Assembly (NCBI GenBank): GCA_947044365.1
Contig: OX345637.1
Span: 930,001 to 994,000 of the forward strand
DNA from: Petrosia ficiformis
Taxonomy: Eukaryota > Porifera > Demospongiae > Haplosclerida > Petrosiidae
Direction of reading: 5' to 3'
DNA length: 64,000 bases
The notes below the pieces were generated by a model that did not search any database, was not told where the DNA came from, and saw only the letters and a list, made by a program, of their open reading frames with translations. The translations under genes and the position numbers were made by a program. Shown one piece after another: positions 37,058-51,945 of the stretch. Positions within the stretch are counted from its first letter, which is position 1; each line of letters opens with the position of its first letter.

Positions 37058-37437
37058 TATATGGCCTATAGGGCCATCCCTATGATTGCTTTTCCATGGG
37101 TTCAATGTATGTTTATATGTCTGTGTCACTTACACGAGTGTGTGTTGTGTATGTAGTTAAGGAAATGGGGGGTTGGTCAATTAATGGGCATGCCATGGAG
37201 CATGCACTCAAGCTCACAGCTTTTCAGACCAGAAAGTAAGCTGCTTGTAGATTACGTAGAAACTGGAACTGATAGCTGTTCTAGGTGCAATATATATAAT
37301 TATTTTACAGGAACCTATAAAGTATGATAATCCAAATAATAACTATAATAGGATGTTGTGTTTAGGCATGAGAAGTCAGTCATGATTACTGAATATTGGA
37401 CACCACAAAGCGGGATACTTTTTTTTCCTTATATCAT
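37058..37437 (-). mobile_element. MITE (CCCTATGATTGCTTT family), reverse copy
   Basis: Left end is GGCCATCCCTATGATTGCTTT; right end has GACACCACAAAGCGGGATAC. The interior carries GGTCAATTAATGGGC and GTAGTTAAGGAAATG, the inverse of the blocks in the forward copies. It lies between the CARD-like exon and copy B. Confidence 0.75.
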
Positions 37438-38119
37438 TTTTCAGTCGACGTCATAGTTATAATACATGTACATACATGTACATACATGTATATAATGTAA
37501 TGATGACACTTTAGCTAAAATGTGTATGGTTGTTGCATTTCTGAGTACACTTATAATTTAATAAGTGTATAACTATATTATAATACATTAATTGGTGTAG
37601 ACATTACAGTTTGCTCCCTCTGAAACACTTCAACATATTCAAATAATTATTATTTAATACTTCTTTAAATTTCATTACAACAACTATCACTTCCAGAAAA
37701 CCACATAGAAGGAGCACATTGCCAGAGATACAAAACGTTGTTAAAACTCAAACCTTTAAATAGCACTAGATCACTCAATATGTACATGTAAATGCAATGT
37801 CTACACCCACTTGTATATTATAGTTATTGAGTAATATACACATATAAAATTATATATTTTAAAAAATTGTATATCATATTTTTTTCCTCTACTTCTTTTA
37901 TTTCTCTTCATGTAATGACAGTTTTCTCCTCTGTATTACATCACAGCTGGACCCTAACTTGTTTTATTAAATTTTTAACAAGTAGGCAATAACATACTTT
38001 GCAATAATTAGTAGGCAAACTCAGAAGATATCCATAAAATTAATCATGCCAATCTTATTGATGTAAACAGAGCTAAATACATTCTCTATGCTATACTTAA
38101 TCAGACTTGTGTTTTACAG

Positions 38120-41100
38120 GTATAACAGGAAAACCTCATGATGAAAAGGGAGTAGAGGATACTGATGATGGAAGATCACCAAAAACGATGAAGGGAGAGG
38201 ATGGATTTCTGGCTGAAAGTATAAGAAGTTGTAAAGTCAGGTTAAGGAAATATAGTTTATAATTATTAAATATGATAATGCTTTTCAAAAATGCTACCAT
38301 TGGGTCTTAAATAAATAGTGGCGCAAACATTTTCTTTCATTGTGATGTGTCATGCAATATTTTTTTGTGTTATTAGTTCATGATTGAATTATTTATATTA
38401 TATTCTATTACAATAGAGATACATCAGTTTCGTGGGATGATATAGGTATCCTAATTATGGTATAAATCTGATATTTATTTTATCAATGTACTAAAGTTGG
38501 TTTAGAGAATGCAAAAAGATTACTTGAAGAAATAGTTGTCCTACCAGAAGAGAGACCAGATGTAAGTGTCATGCTAAACAAGTATACTATATTAAACATA
38601 CACACATGTACTTTATGAATATTGTATCATTATTAGCATTTTGTGGGTCTGAGAACACCAACAAAGGGTGTACTATTGTTTGGACCTCCTGGAAATGGTA
38701 AAACTTTACTGGTAAGTAAAAGGAACTCATGAAGTCCATCTGTTATAATCATTGTAGGACAGTTTTATTATTCATTATTTCGATAATTATGTTTTACAGG
38801 CTAAAGCTGTTGCTCATGAATCAAAATCAACATTTTTCAATATATCTGGTGCAACATTACTGTCAAAATGGGTATTTTACTTGTTTAAACTATTCAACTA
38901 GTTAAAAAGTGTAATAATTATTTATAATTAGTCTTTGACCTATCTGCATTTTGTATTGTTTATGGACTAGTGCTGCCACCATATGTTTTTTTGCCAAGAT
39001 GCTAGGACAAAGTGAGAATAATCACTAATTGCTTTGCGTGGTCTGCATACAATTATTTATTAGATTTGACCTCTGGAACTGCCTATCGATGACTTTGAAG
39101 CTAAGATACTTCCAAAACAATTTTCCGTTTAAGCGTAAGCTTATAGGGAGAAAGATGAGTCTCGTGGTTTCTGCCATTTCAATACTACAGTTATTAAAAC
39201 TTTCATTGTCACATAGTATTATGTTTATTCATAATTATTTTTGAGGAATCATGTTGCGACATACAATGCAAGACATATTAGCAGCACTAGTGTGTGCTTG
39301 ACAAAACTATAATTAGTATAATTATCTCTATAATCTGTAGGTTGGTGAGAGCGAAAAGTTAGTTAAAACATTGTTTGATGAAGCCAGGAAATGTCAACCA
39401 GCAGTAATATTCATAGGTGAATGATCGCATGTGACATGTCACATGACTGAATCAAAATCCTAATGTTTCACTCCATTATTCTTTTAAGCATAAATGAAAG
39501 GGTGTCACTGAAGTGATTATGTTCTAATTTACTTATTTTGTAAATTAAAACTGGGCAAACAAATACCAGTACATGTGCACATTATTTGGAATTTAACTGC
39601 TTGTAAAAAAAACTTCTCTGAAAGAGTAGGTCATTCATGCTAATGTATGGTTTTAAATTGGTTTTTCTTCAGATTCATAGCATCCATAATGTATAGCTAT
39701 TTACAATATTTTGTTCCTTATACCATTTTCAAATTTAATATATATATATTCCTATAGATGAGATAGACTCTCTTCTCATTAGAGATGAAAAGAATTTTAT
39801 GAGAAGATTCGTAAATGAGCTTTTGCAACAGTTGGATGGAGTGAGTTCATTGATTCCAGCATTTCTTTATTATTAGGCATTATAAATATTTAATTAGCTC
39901 AGAAAAATTACTATTCGTGATTGTGTAACATGTTTTCCACAGTTGTTTTAGTATTTCATTTATTTCCACATATTTTATCAGCTAAAATTAACAAAACACT
40001 TTGTCCATTTGAATTATTATAGTGTACTGTTAACTAGTTGATCCTTGTGTTCACGGGAGGATAATAATTACTTTGTGTGCCTGTCTGTAATTTTCATGCT
40101 GTTTTGTAATTACAGATGACTACTTCAAAAAGTGACAGAATTTTAGTAATGGGTGCTACTAATAGACCCAAAGATATTGATGAAGCAGCTTTAAGGTAAC
40201 AGTACAGTATGATTTTAAATGTTTATCTCACAAAATTAACCCTTCATATGTGATTGTAATTATTATTCTGGTTTGTGGGCATGGTGTGAAAGACTTATAA
40301 CATTAAATTTTTGGAAATTTTTTAGTTGCAAATATACGATGAAATCATTGAACGTGAAAGAAACTAACATGCATGCACACACCACAAAGAAGACATTTAT
40401 TTAGCTTAAAGCAGTACAACAAAGCTACATGTCTAGTGATAAAGACGCTACTTGTGGGTGTTATCTAGTCTGGCATAGACCGCTGCATGGGGACATATGT
40501 ACACAATAAAGAAATTGGTGCAGAACCCAAGTTTTGTGCATAAGTTTGTCCAGATGTTCTGTCTCTCCCTCACAAACTGTGGCCTCAAGACTAGAGTTAT
40601 TTCAATTAGTTAACTTAAAGTACCTACTGCAGATGAACGGTTAATTTTGGTAAACATAATAATTATTATCTTTGCATTTTGTAGAAGATTCCCAAAAAGA
40701 ATATACATCCCTCTACCAAATGAAAAAGTAATGTATACCTTATGATCACCACACACTAATAATTATAACTTATTTTGTAATAGGCTAGAGCTCTAGTTTT
40801 ACAAAAACTCCTCAAAAATAATAAACATGAAATATCTGATGCCAACCTACTTGATATAGCACGGTAAGTGTAATGTACAAGTACTGCAATTTTATAATAA
40901 AGTTTTCTTTTCTTCCTCTTGTATACATAGTAAAACAGAGAATTACTCATTTAGTGATATGACTGATCTTGCTGAAGATGCATCTCATGGACCAAGGAGA
41001 GGTAAGAAAATGATGTGTACAATTATTAATTTTATAACATAAATTAGAAGGTTCTCTTTTCAAATAAGTCAACTAGAATCGAGAGCTTTTTAAAATTTCT

Positions 41101-41858
41101 CAAGTTACAATATGAAATTGCCTATTCTAACTACTGCGTTTAACCAATGTTAAGTGTGAACTAAGTTTAGGGAGTGGTATGGTCTTGGGGAACACAATAT
41201 TGAAAGTCACAGATATGTAAATCAGTCAGTCTTTATGTGCACACAAAGGTAGTGAACTGACTATTTGCAAGCGTCTCGGTATGCAACTACCACTATGAAT
41301 AATTAATGTACATTCTTTCAACTTCGCATGTAGTTTTGTAGCCATGATTACTTTTTAGTCTGTCCTATTGCCAGTCACTAAATAGCATAAATTAAGCTGC
41401 AATGGATGTATTATGGTTTTATGAATCAATAATTCTGCATTTTTCTAGAGTTACCTACGGAAGTATTTCGTAACACACCAGATGATCAGGTAAGTCCACT
41501 AAAATACTATTGTGTATCACCTGTAACTGATTTAAACTTCTTCAGATTCGTCCAATACAATATAAAGACTTCATAAATTCATTGTCAAAAATACGAACCT
41601 CTGTTAAAGATGAGACTATTAAAGAGTTAGAGGAATGGGATCAAAAATATGGTAAGTGGCAGTAATCACAATACAAATTTTGGAATATAAATTTCGGTCT
41701 GTAGACAGTATAGACTATGTCTTAACTCCAATCTTTTATATTATAATTACTGTACTATATTAATAACCATTATATATATAGGTAGTCAGTTTGGAAACTC
41801 AACCAGTCCCAGTTTAGAGGAACCAAAAAGCGATTCTGATGTCAGTTATATAAATTAA
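38120..41858 (+). CDS. Copy B: spastin-like AAA ATPase, intact motor exons
   Basis: Fourteen exons: 38120-38240, 38417-38445, 38497-38561, 38637-38711, 38800-38871, 39341-39416, 39758-39840, 40116-40195, 40685-40727, 40784-40863, 40931-41001, 41449-41489, 41546-41651, 41782-41858. All phases agree through to TAA. This is the most canonical motor of the three. It has [16 protein letters not shown], pore loop 1 [12 protein letters not shown], Walker [12 protein letters not shown], sensor [37 protein letters not shown] and a C-terminal EEWDQKYG. These match spastin and its meiotic-clade relatives. No N-terminal module or coiled-coil exons like those of A and C are present upstream. The first exon enters in phase 1, compatible with the CARD-like exon ending at 35546. 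The upstream limit is therefore uncertain and the CDS as given is 5' partial. Confidence 0.82.
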
Positions 41859-44386
41859 ATAATGCATTTTGATAATTTGTCTTGAATGTTGCTTTAGTAT
41901 TTACTATAATTATGGTGACAGATATAATTTATAATAATGAATTCCATTTGAATTTATTTTTGTGAAAAAATTAATGTATTCCACTTGTACCATTTTGATA
42001 ATCTGTTTGAAATAAATCTACTTTTAACTATAATAGCCAGGAACAAAAAACATTCATATATAACTATTATAGTATTGGTATATATGTATCTCCGTTGAAT
42101 CATGTCCCTCCCATGAAGTCAAAATCCCTCTCTCCAGTAGATTATTACTAGACAACTGATTCAATTCAACCATCAGTTGCATCTAGACTATATAGCCTCC
42201 TGGTAATCAATGGGACTACTTTTATATAGACATCAACTTTGCTGATACAAAATAATCTATGTATATATAGTGATAAGAACATATTAGTTATCATGATGCA
42301 GATATTACACTGCTGGTATTCTTTAATAACACTATTATCATGCATCCACAAACATTGTGAGAACCAAATGCCACCAAAATCAGCCCTAATTATTTGGCAG
42401 ATGTAAATTAATCCCCTAAACGTCTTTTGTCAAACCCTGCAAACTATATGTTTTCATGAAGTCTGTTACTATTTTGTTTTTCAAGGAGCATTTCTATATA
42501 TTTTTGCAGGTGAAAATTGCTGGAAGCATGCATTAACTACCATATTCACTGTTAGGTTTTACAAAATGTAGGTGGTACATTGAAGTTAGCTTCTCATCTC
42601 CCTTCCAAAACAGAAATTATATGCTACATGTCATCAACATTTGCAACTGTTTGCTGCAGTAAGTACGTTTCTAACATACACTTACAAAATCAAAATGATA
42701 ACTCTATAGGTGCCTGATGAAGTTTTGACTTGAGCATGATGAAATAGGGTAAATACTACTACATTACAAGATTACTATAAACAAGTGCACGTGGCTAACT
42801 CAGGTCTGCAGTAAAATTGTAACTATGACTACATTGACTGATAAAGGCCACACATAAAATTGTGATAAACTAGACACTATAACTAAAAGTGGTCATTATT
42901 GTCATACTAAAACAACACTACTAGAAATCACTTCCTGCAAAATGTTGCATGCAGCACAGAGTGTGGCTTCCAGGCAAACAGGCTGTATACGCATATAATA
43001 TAATATATATATTATATTATGTGGCGTGACAAACTCAGGAAGTCACACAGCTCTTTCTTTGTGTAACCATTGTGGGATTAGGTCTTCATTATATCATAGT
43101 AGGGATGGGTGTGGTTTTATATTATAGAACATGTTTTATAGTAATGAAGGGTTACATGAAAAAAACCTTTTACTCTACACCAAGGGGCATGGGCCGCCCT
43201 ATGATTGTGACTTCCCCAACAACCCAATTATGCACAAAACATGCAGCCCCATGATGTATGTAATCACTGACTAGCAGCTAAGCTTAATAATAGCAATGAG
43301 AGTTCATTTTCAGCTACATGTTAGTACATCAATCCACTTATCAGGGGAGGAGACAGGTAAGTAAAAAGGCGGGGCTGAAGACTATCTGTTGGGGTATAAT
43401 TATGCAAGGAAGTGTAGGCATGCTTCCATGCTGTGTGCCCTCTTAGATTGGCTAGAGAGGTCTGTGGCATGCCTCCCCAGGAAAATGGTGGTTCTCTAAA
43501 TTGCTATCTGAGAACTACAATCGGTAATTTATAGTAACATTATTATGTAGTAAACTATAAAGTTGGGGGGGGGTAGGGGGCTCAATTCCCCAATGAGTTT
43601 CAGTACAATAATAATTTTTAATAATATCTCCTGAGACTCATACCAAAATACACCCTATACTAACATATAAAGAGGTAACTTCAAAATGACATAATATCAC
43701 TAGTTATGCAATCATGAATGTACATACCAAATACACATCCTACTGCTAATGAAGAGATGTATAACTTTATGTTGCTCTGAAAATAGGCATGTAGTTAAAA
43801 TAACCAATTTGTTTTTACAGAGCAGTTACCTGATAGCTATATCCCATATGATCAACTGAATATTTCTGCATCTGTAAAAACCAACAAAAAATTATCAGTT
43901 CCTTTATCATCTTTCTGAAAAAACTACATGGAATAATTTAACGATAATTGTAATGATGATGTCATACTGTTATGTATATACAGCTCAGTTTATATAAGCA
44001 TCAAAACAAATTTAGTATAATAGTTAGAAAACTAATCAGAAGTTACAATGACACAACCTAACACACACGTGTATATTTGTCTTTGACACTTATAATGGCA
44101 GGAAGGAAGAGAGAATTTAGCCATTTGTTATGGTGAGCATTGGTGTGAGCACCATGTTATTTGTTGAATTTATTAACTACGGTATATCATACTGTATATG
44201 TCAATAAAATGTCACCATACAGTAACAGTAATTATCTTTGTAGTGGTTCAATTGACAATTAGACCAATTACTGTCAAAATTACTGTTAAACTACTGTAGT
44301 GTGATAATGAAACTACTGAGTAATTACTGTACTGTATAGCGACTTTTTATTGATAAATACTTTACACATTCTTTTTGATGAAACAC
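41859..44386. other. Intergenic DNA between copies B and C
   Basis: No gene seen. It contains the second copy of the dispersed repeat (43207-43345), a short AT palindrome near 42995-43020 and a G-run near 43565. It also has a 45-bp block at 44293-44337 (TACTGTAGTGTGATAATGAA...) repeated exactly at 46469-46513. Confidence 0.45.
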
Positions 44387-44395
44387 AACTACACT

Positions 44396-44803
44396 TAGTC
44401 TCGAGGCCACGCCCGTTCGCTGGAGAAGGAACAGTCTGGGGAAACTGTGTAGAAAACGTTTGGCTCTGCCGGAATGTAGGAAGCCCCAATCAGAATCGTT
44501 TGATCATGTGATCTGTACCGCAGAAATGTTAATTATTCATTGTAATGGACGCAAAGAGATGGAAGGTGGATGTAGTTGCTGTTCTGCAGGATGTAGTCAT
44601 CAGACTGGGATACCAACAGGCAAAAAAGGAGCAAGAACACCTGCCATTCTCGATTTCTTTCTCACTAATTATTGTTATATCTCGCCGCGGTCACATGACA
44701 GTCATTGAAATATATTCATTTCCGCATTCCTAAGTGCAAACGTTTTCTACACAGTTTCCCCAGATTGTTCCTTCTCCAGCGAACGGGCGTGGCCTCGAGA
44801 CTA
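44396..44803. mobile_element. Mutator-like MITE with 9-bp target duplication
   Basis: The terminal repeats of about 70 bp begin TAGTCTCGAGGCCACGCCCG, run to the AAACGTTTG region, and are nearly identical in inverted form at the right end. Both sides are flanked directly by AACTACACT (44387-44395 and 44804-44812). Long inverted ends with 9-bp duplications are typical of Mutator-superfamily elements. The 408-bp body has no transposase. It lies upstream of copy C. Confidence 0.9.
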
Positions 44804-45349
44804 AACTACACTTAGAATGGCTTTACACTTTCTTTCTTGGAGCTATTCATAATCCTCAGCTGTTACAACTTCATCAGGGGAAGATGATGAAAGAGAAGAT
44901 CCTGTTCTGTTTCAGAGTGTGTGTTAGAGACAAAACCAAACTGAAATAAAGTCACTACTTGCTTTTCTTATTAGCCATCATTCAATAACATGTGCTCTGC
45001 GTTATGTGGGCGTGGCCATAACGCCACTCCCATTATTTTGGAAATTTCAGTGCGCACAGTGCGCACTGTATGCATCATTTACGCATTTTATAGTACGCAT
45101 CTTTGCAATTGTGGAACGATAATGCGCACTTGCGTACCGTTATTTCCCACCTGATATATATATATATTTATTTATATATGTAAATATACAAACTAAGGTC
45201 GAGATTTCAGTACACTCCCGGATTAGTTGCCTGCTCGGCAGGTGTGGCTACGCCAGAAACGTCGTGTGAGCAATTAATAAACTGAGCAATCTGATTGGAC
45301 ATTAAGTGAACGTCACAGTCGTCACTAATCTTGCTTAGGACGAGGAATT

Positions 45350-48300
45350 ATGGCAGGAAAAACGGGCGATGGTGGCAAGTCAGATGTACCAACATACGGT
45401 AAATTAATTTATTAAGATGTATAATTTATTATAGGTATAATATTATTATTATAAGTATGGAAATATTGCAGGAGTATAATATATGGGTGTACAAACAATT
45501 GATATATGTGAACTTTATTGATTAATGAAAGTGCTAACTTTAACTGTTAAGGTAGTACTAGGGAGTGGGCGGGTGCGACTTCAATCAGTTTCAAAATAAA
45601 ATATATCATATCTTCAAATGACTTCTTTTTCATCCTGAAAGTGAAATCTCAATCACAAAACCATGAAAACCACGCCCACCAAACATGGCGTGCACCAAGT
45701 ACAATGTATTTTGAGAAAACAAATAGAGCTGTTTTCTGAAAATTCATTTTAGTTTTATAGTTAAAGGGGCTGAAGAAAGCTGAATTCTGTAGCTTCTGAG
45801 TGAAACCATAAAATTTACCTTTCTAGGCACTATCAAACTCCAATCTATCTCAGAGACCAACCACAAATTACCCTGCCCGAGTGACCACCCACTGCCCCCT
45901 CCTCCACCCCTAGTGCTTATTTAGGGTTGTTTCTGAAAATAAACTATCACAAAAAAAACATTTAGGCCCTATAATTTTATCCCCCGGGTGGGTGTGGCTT
46001 CCAACAGATACAGATTGGAACCAGATTGAATGCAGCAAGAGGCTTGCAAGACTAGAAACTGATTGGAGTTTCATCTACCCCTCCCCCTAGTATAACATTA
46101 AGAGATTTCAAATTTCTAGTCTAGCTAGTTTGTCATTCTGTGAAATTAGCAATTAGCTGGAAAGATAATAATAATTCGAATTATAGAAATGCAGATGTAT
46201 GAAGTGTACTCATGCAATTATTAAAAGAATCTGCTGTGTTGAACCCTGTTGTATACATAACTTGCAGGTTTGATTCAACTAAGAAATGCTTATCTACAGT
46301 TTCAAATTAGTCCCACTTGTGTGACCATGGATTTTTAAGAACCATTGTTAACCCTCGCCTGCGTAGGGGGAGCGGAGGGTTATTATAGTTGTACTGTCTG
46401 TCTGTGTGCTGGCAAAGTTCCAGCGAACCTACGAACATTAGCACTTTGAAAATACTACTTTTGTATTACTGTAGTGTGATAATGAAACTACTGAGTAATT
46501 ACTGTACTGTAGATACAATTTCCTGTCTCAGTTCAGAAAGTGCAGCCACTGCGGCAACCACTGCATATGTGTCTGCAGTATATACATGTACATTTTGTAC
46601 ATACAAGGATCAAAAGTAACAACAAGCGTTGCTAAGTGTTTTAAAGTTATGACAATTTTTGTAACTCATGATCGCCGCGTTTCACAACTTTCAGAAGATG
46701 TCTGGTACCAAAAGTGTTCAGTGAAACACAACTAATCTTGCTTGATGCCTATCACTGTCGAATCACAGCTTGAAATGAAGTGCAATTGAAGTAGTGGCTG
46801 CTACAACTTCAAGCTGACTCTTGGCTTTCTGCCATGTATTTATGAATATTGATTTCTACCTCCACTCATTTCATTTCATCCAATAATACATTTACCTATA
46901 CTCCTATATATGCATGTTAACATTTCTGCACATTGTTAATCCATGATGGTATAAACATATAAACAACTATTGCGTTTGGCTTATTAACTATAGTTCATTA
47001 TGACTAATATAATAACTTGAAATTCATTGCCATTAAATTGACCATTTGTGATAATTATAATTATGTGAAGACATTTTTGTCTGTCCAGAGCGTTTGGGTT
47101 GTCTACAGTACTGGGTATATATACTATGAATAATATCATTGAAACGCAATTGAGGTAACCAACTGATTGGTTGAATAACTAAACAATTTTTGGTATATAA
47201 TTAATTCCACAGTATGTCAAAATTTACATTGGCAATTGCCCATGCACCATATGGTCCATATACAATAATTGCTATATACAGGTCACTTATTTGTAAATCC
47301 TTGGACATATGATCTCATGTTTTCTAACATAGCATCGTTGGTATAGTTCATGATTTATGAGTATATTCTAATTATGAGTCTAAACTCTTTGTTACGTGTG
47401 AACTATAACAAACTTGTAAGATAGCAAATTTTTTCCACTCCTGGATCAGAACAGACTATCAATCAATGATAAGAACAGGACATTTTTAACTGGTCTCAAT
47501 GTTACCTGTATCGAAGGTATTTATTAATAGTTATAGCACCCTTAAAACATATACAGTGGAATCCCTTTATTGCAGACAGCATTGGGACAAATTTAAGTGT
47601 CCTTAATACAGGGGTGTCCTCATTCCAGGGTGTCCTCAATAGAGAGGTTTCATAAAGGGTACTATAAGTATTATTTGCACATTGACTTAATGCAAATTGC
47701 TGGCAGGTGGTGCATTTCCTGAAATCTCATTGGTCTGAATTTCATGAGATGCCATAATACCTTTTAATGGCTTAGTAATTTATTTCTTTTGATATTGATC
47801 TATATTGACTAGTATACAAAGTACATGACATTGCAAAGAATATTAAGGAAAAAATTACAATGTTCTTCAAACATTATACTATGTAAATCCATATTAATTA
47901 TGTAATTAGATGTGGTAACTACTAAAATATCTGTGGAATATATACAACGGATACTATTTGTTATTATAAGTACAAATTATGTCTATACTAATTACATATT
48001 CTGAAGTGAGGCAAGTACTGTATATAGTATACTAGATCAGTATCAAATGAAAATAGTATTTGTAAATATTACCTAGTATAAAAAACAAATCAGCATTGAG
48101 GAAAATAAATTGCATTGAAACTCTTGTAACCAACTGAAATTAGAAATAATTATGTTATTTTCTTTTTGTATTTAATAATAATAATTATTATTATTATTAT
48201 TATGATCCTTGGTTTGGTAAGTAATTATCTATGTTTTAGATCTTTGTGTATTTGTTTTAGATTTCCTCTCCTCTGATATTTCAGGATTGTTCATATCTGG

Positions 48301-51300
48301 ATTGTGTGGTTGTGGAAGTTGTACTGAAGAAAATTGGGTAGAAGGAATCTTCTGTGAAAGACCAAGCAAGGATTTTCCTCAGTTTATGACGTTTGACCCT
48401 TTTCGTGATTGTCATACACAAATGAAAGAGACAGACATTTATTCGAAAACAAAAGAAATAGAAAAGAAGTTCAGAGTTTATTCTCTAAGTGTATGGCAGA
48501 AGCTAGTGACCAACCCCAATATAGATGATTTGATCGCCCAATGTCATGTCCACTTACAGTTGCCTCCACAAATATCCTGCATCGCAGAGTTAAGCCACTA
48601 CTTCAATGAAATGAGAGTTTCTTGGTTCAATTTTGAACCAGTTCAATGCCTCGCTCAGTGTTTAAGTCAAGATGTTGTTTGCACATGGGAGCAGTACAGT
48701 AGCTTATTTCAAGAATGCTGTTCACAACAAAAGCTGAGAGAGTACGATGGAATACTTTTCTGTGAGTCAAGTGATCATGTTTTTGTTCTTGAAATTGATG
48801 AGTCAGATAACCAGATGACAGTTTCAGAAATCCCAGATCTTCGTGTGTGTTTATCTCGTATATTCCATTGCCAACGTATTAATCTTCATCTAGTCTGTCA
48901 AGAACAGATCAATCATCTTGCTTTATCGTTCTGTTATTGTTCTGATGACTATGTCGATAAATTTTCCAAGCTGGGTTTTGAGCAAGTAGTTGCTTTGAGA
49001 AAATTTAGAATTGTTAGATTGAAAGACAGAAATGGTTCCTTTTTTCCTCATGATATTCAGGTAAATCATTATTAACATGGATGTATAGATTCTTAAAATT
49101 AATTTGCTCACAAATATCTATTACTACAGGCATTGATGGCTATGTGTATATCAGCTTCAGAATCTCAGACAAAGAAAAGTAAATATCAAACACCTTTATG
49201 CATCCATAATATAAATTATATATTAATAATTATTATTCCTGTATATGAAGCTTGATTACAATTGCTTCTGCAAATACAGTATCAGAATGGGAAATGAAGT
49301 ACACTGAATTAGAAGTTGGACTGCATCGTAGGATTGAACAATTGAAGTCAGAGCTTGAAATAAGTGAACAGAAACGTCGTACAACTGAAGAAGAATTAAA
49401 TGAATTAAAGAATAACCAGTATGTTAACAAGAATAATACATTTTCAGAGTTGAAGAAACCGTCCAAAACTAAAGAAATGAAGGTCCATGATATTGAAAAT
49501 AATAGAACAATAATTTCACACTTAGAGAATAGGAATACAATTCTGAAAGGTCAAGGGGCCAATCTTAATAAAGGTAAGCACTAATAGGTAAGTGGAATAT
49601 ATTGTTATAAAGGTGCATGCACTATTATAGAAATGGATGAGTGCATGACCAAAGCTGGTGAAAAGGAAGCACAAGAAAAAAAAAAAGTGAAAATGTTACA
49701 AAATGAAATTTCTCGCCTAGAAAAAGAAGTTGCTTATTATAAAGAACGTGAGTTCAATATTGTCATAACACCATAGTTTTGATGTTTTAAAAAATAATTA
49801 TAGAGGTAGTGTCCTATGAAAAAGAAGTGAAATCCTTAAAAGAAGACATTGCAAAATGTGCAAGCAAGGAGGAAATGGCTGTGCTCAAGAAAGGTTATAT
49901 TAAATTATTGTCATTATCATAATTATATAATTATAATAATTATAGTAATATTATGTTTACACTACACAAAAGCTACTTGCATGGTTGTGATAATTCATAC
50001 TATATATAATACATTTCATTATAAATAATTATTATATTTAGAATGGCAGTAATAATTGTTACTCAATACTATTATATTTATTATAAAGTTTTGATTTATG
50101 TACCATAAAACTGTATGATACAACAAAGACAATACAGAAATATTATTTCATTGCAAAAAGTTAGATCATTTTTTTTCATTTATTATGCATTAGATATTGA
50201 AAAGCTGAAGTTCGGACAACAGGAAACAGGTTTAGTACTTGTCACAGACAATCATTATTATACCTATCAGTGACCTTTGTAATATTAATTCCTTTTGGGG
50301 GTGTGTCTAGGATTTATATATATGAAAAGATGGTTCTGATTGTGGGCACATGTAAAATGCTGAAAGTTTTATATCATTATTAAATTTCATGAGGTTATAA
50401 CTTGTGATCAAGTGAAGATTTGTTTATATGCAAAATGAGCTAAATAAAGTTGTTTACATTAGGAACAAGAAGTTTTCATCATTGCCACACATCTAAGAGT
50501 CATTCTTTTGATATAGTAGTTAATCATTTTGAATGATGTAGTTTTATATTCAGTCCCTCCCAATAATTTTGCACTAGCTAAAGGGAGTCGGAATGAACCA
50601 AACGAACCCCCTGGAACTGCCTCTGCCACTCCCGATTATCTTAGCTGTATCAAATTAATCATTGAAATATTTGTAATGTATATATATTATGAGCATGACA
50701 TTCATTAACCTGAAATATCATCATTAGTTAACCAGCAATCATGCCAAATGTAATAATGTAAAGAGGCCAAAGTAGATTTTCTACGCTTCAACCATTCATG
50801 TGTTTTACAGGTATAACAGAAAAAAGTAAGAAACTAAACCATGATGATGAAACTGATGGAGGATCAATAAACAAGACGAAGGGAGGGGAGGAAACTCTAG
50901 TTGAGTATACAAGAAAGTGTGTACTCAGGTTAATTCTTTTTAGTATATTTATGATAATGCTTTTCTACAAGGCTATATATTTGACATTCCATTGGCTCTT
51001 AAATAGTACAATAATATGAAAGAAAAGACCAGCAGTGGGATATATGTTATATATTCATTATATTGAACAACTCACACACATGAAATGTTAAAACACATTC
51101 ATTGTGATGTGATACATACAATATTAATTTTCAGGGTTATTAATATATTTATATTCTATTACATTAGAGATACAGGAGTTTCATGGAATGATATAGGTAT
51201 CATAATACAATGTATAATTTGGATAATGTTTTATCAATGAAAAATATTTTTTGTGCTGCAGTTGGTTTAGAGAATGTAATAACATCGCTTCATGATATAG

Positions 51301-51878
51301 TTGTCCTACCAGCAGTGAATCCAGCAGTAAGTGTTATGTTAAAGAACGTAGATTAAACATATATACTTTGTAAATATTTAAAATTTTTAATCATTACTAG
51401 TTATGCTTGGGTCTGAGAAGACCAGAAAAGGGAGTACTATTATTTGGACCTCCTGGAAATGGTAAAACTTTACTGGTAAGTGAAATAAAAATCTATCTGT
51501 TGTATCAGAGGATAGTTTTATTTATATAATTTCATCCCTATGATAATTGTGTTTTTATACAGGCTAAAGCAGTTGCTCATGAATCAAAATCAACGTTTTA
51601 CAATCTATCTGGTGCAACATTACTGTCGAGATGGGTATTTTACTAGTTTATACTATTTACTAGTTAATTACAATACATTAACACTGTAAAAATGGACCCT
51701 GTTATTTAAACCCTTATTTGAGTTTCAACATTCAATACTGTATTGATATAAAATATTATGTTTCTGAGGTATAAATTAAAGTAAATTCTCATTCAATTAC
51801 CCATGGAGAACAAAGTTATTTGTTGACAAATTCCACGACTTTGTTCTAATAATAAATTGCAAATAGATTTGTTAAAAC

Positions 51879-51945
<67 letters not shown>

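Noticed and set aside
50230..50810. A Death exon in copy C at the position equivalent to copy A
   Set aside because: No open segment with the Death pattern was found between the last coil exon and 50811, and the join 50229-50811 is in phase.
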